This document shows positions 5,230 through 6,015 of a stretch of DNA of 6,015 nt, piece by piece (the first letter of the stretch is position 1; every line of letters begins with the position of its first letter). The DNA is taken from the NCBI GenBank assembly GCA_017431395.1, contig JAFRLD010000021.1, positions 1 through 6,015 of the forward strand, in the 5' to 3' direction. The position numbers and the translations under genes were made by a program. This DNA comes from Bacillota bacterium. Its GTDB lineage: Bacteria > Bacillota > Clostridia > Peptostreptococcales > Anaerovoracaceae. The notes beneath the pieces were generated by a model. It ran no database searches, was not told where the DNA came from, and saw nothing but the letters and a program-made list of their open reading frames with translations.

Positions 5230-5721
5230 ATGCGCAAGCTCTTTCTCTGCGGCCGTTCAGAAGCGGGCAAGACGACCCTGACCCAGGCATTAAAAGGTGA
5301 GAAGGCCCATTACGTGAAGACGCAGTACGTCAAGACCTGGGACATCACCATCGATACCCCCGGAGAATATGCTGAGACTAAAGCACTGGCACTGGCACTG
5401 GGCTGTTTTTCGTTTGACTCCGACGTCGTAGGGCTTCTCTGTGGAGCAGATGAACCCTATAATCTCTTTGACCCCGCCATCGGCGGTGTCGTCAACCGTC
5501 CCATGATCGGGATCATCACCAAGATCGATGACCCTAAGGCGAATGTTCCCATGGTCCGGCAGTGGCTGGAAGATGCCGGCTGCGAGCGCATCTTCACCGT
5601 AGACAGCGTGACCGGCAGCGGTGTTGAGGAACTGAGAGACTATCTAATGGAAGAAAAAAAGATCCTCAGCATGGAAGAGGTCATGGAGAACCAGCGAAAA
5701 GGCTTGAAAGACTGGGCGTGA
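5230..5721 (+). CDS. eutP: EutP/PduV-family P-loop GTPase-like protein
   Basis: A 163-residue Ras-like P-loop protein of the family encoded in ethanolamine, propanediol and choline BMC loci. Motifs: Walker A GRSEAGKTT (8-16), G3 DTPGEY (42-47), G4-like TKID (97-100) and a G5-like DSVTGSG (125-131). Length matches EutP. Members have been linked to BMC positioning or, in some reports, to acetate kinase activity; the sequence does not decide between these. ATG at 5230 follows AAAGGAGG (5215-5222) immediately after the preceding stop codon. The C-terminal segment (about 141-163, EEKKILSMEEVMENQRKGLKDWA) is charged and helical. The MerR-family gene begins 4 bp after its stop codon, so translational coupling is likely. 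Confidence 0.93.
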   Translation: MRKLFLCGRSEAGKTTLTQALKGEKAHYVKTQYVKTWDITIDTPGEYAETKALALALGCFSFDSDVVGLLCGADEPYNLFDPAIGGVVNRPMIGIITKIDDPKANVPMVRQWLEDAGCERIFTVDSVTGSGVEELRDYLMEEKKILSMEEVMENQRKGLKDWA

Positions 5722-5725
5722 TCTC

Positions 5726-6015
5726 ATGAGCATGAAACCGGAACCCACACTATTTCCCATCGGCAAGACCGCAGAGATCTGCGGTGTTTCCGCGCGCACG
5801 CTTCGCTTCTATGAGGAGCACGGTCTGATCCATCCCGATAAGGTCGATAACGAAAACCGTTACCGGTACTACTCCTATGACACCATGCGCCGGATCCAGA
5901 CCATCCGGTATCTTCTGGACGAGGGGTTCGCCCTCGCCCCCATCCAGGACATGCTCCTCAAGGACGACCTGAACGATCTGAAGGAGCATTTTCTCTCCCA
6001 GATCCGCGAGACGGA
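5726..6015 (+). CDS. MerR-family transcriptional regulator, N-terminal 96 residues; 3' end outside window
   Basis: The visible part is a complete MerR winged-helix DNA-binding domain: FPIGKTAEICGVSARTLRFYEEHGLI (10-35), the wing RYRYYSYDTMRRIQTIRYLLDEGF (45-68) and the start of the second helical pair (LAPIQDMLLKDDLNDLKEHFLSQ, 70-92). MerR proteins bind dyads between promoter elements and usually activate on binding an effector. The effector domain is cut off, so the ligand is unknown; choline or a choline-derived metabolite is an inference from context. ATG at 5726 lies 4 bp after the eutP stop codon without a clear ribosome-binding site, suggesting coupled translation; ATG at 5732 is an alternative start. 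It is the only regulator gene in the window. Confidence 0.92.
   Translation, partial: MSMKPEPTLFPIGKTAEICGVSARTLRFYEEHGLIHPDKVDNENRYRYYSYDTMRRIQTIRYLLDEGFALAPIQDMLLKDDLNDLKEHFLSQIRET

Noticed and set aside
1..6015. CRISPR array, tRNA/rRNA genes, insertion sequences or phage genes
   Set aside because: No repeat-spacer pattern, RNA gene signature, transposase-like frame or terminal inverted repeats with target duplications were seen.

Overview
The window is part of a glycyl-radical-enzyme bacterial microcompartment (BMC) locus for anaerobic choline breakdown. It resembles the choline-type loci (GRM1/cut) known from Desulfovibrio and clostridia. The decisive gene is at the left edge: a partial choline trimethylamine-lyase (CutC) whose visible 546 residues contain the family's substrate-pocket and catalytic residues ([17 protein letters not shown]). 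The strong AGGAGG-type ribosome-binding sites, TTG and GTG starts, moderately GC-rich genes and BMC gene set suggest an anaerobic, probably clostridial (Firmicutes) gut-type bacterium. This is an inference; no species can be named from the sequence.

Layout: two gene arms diverge from a 433-bp AT-richer control region (3856-4288). The minus-strand arm, read right to left, is BMC-H shell protein 1 (3855-3553), BMC-H shell protein 2 (3530-3216), an EutE-like CoA-acylating aldehyde dehydrogenase homologue (3184-1676), then cutC (1638 to beyond base 1). The plus-strand arm is an EutS/PduU-type circularly permuted shell protein (4289-4669), a second, divergent EutS/PduU-type paralogue (4767-5216), EutP/PduV-like GTPase (5230-5721), and the start of a MerR-family regulator (5726 to beyond the right edge). 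Within each arm the genes are closely spaced (4 to 97 bp) and look like operons.

How they should work together: shell proteins build the compartment, CutC splits choline into trimethylamine and acetaldehyde inside it, aldehyde dehydrogenase would normally convert acetaldehyde to acetyl-CoA, EutP may have an accessory role, and the MerR protein is the obvious candidate regulator of the shared divergent promoter region. The CutC activase (cutD) and any alcohol dehydrogenase or phosphotransacylase are not in the window.

Points that stand out: (1) the aldehyde dehydrogenase has Pro251 where the catalytic Cys of EutE/PduP/AdhE-type enzymes should be, in an otherwise intact gene; (2) CutC carries a four-Cys rubredoxin-like ribbon and an Ala/Pro linker between its N-terminal helix and the catalytic barrel; (3) the control region holds five copies of GGAGCA/TGCTCC in both orientations, able to form alternative stems, plus several perfect dyads at or near predicted promoters; (4) the two EutS-like genes are separated by a perfect 10-bp-stem hairpin.
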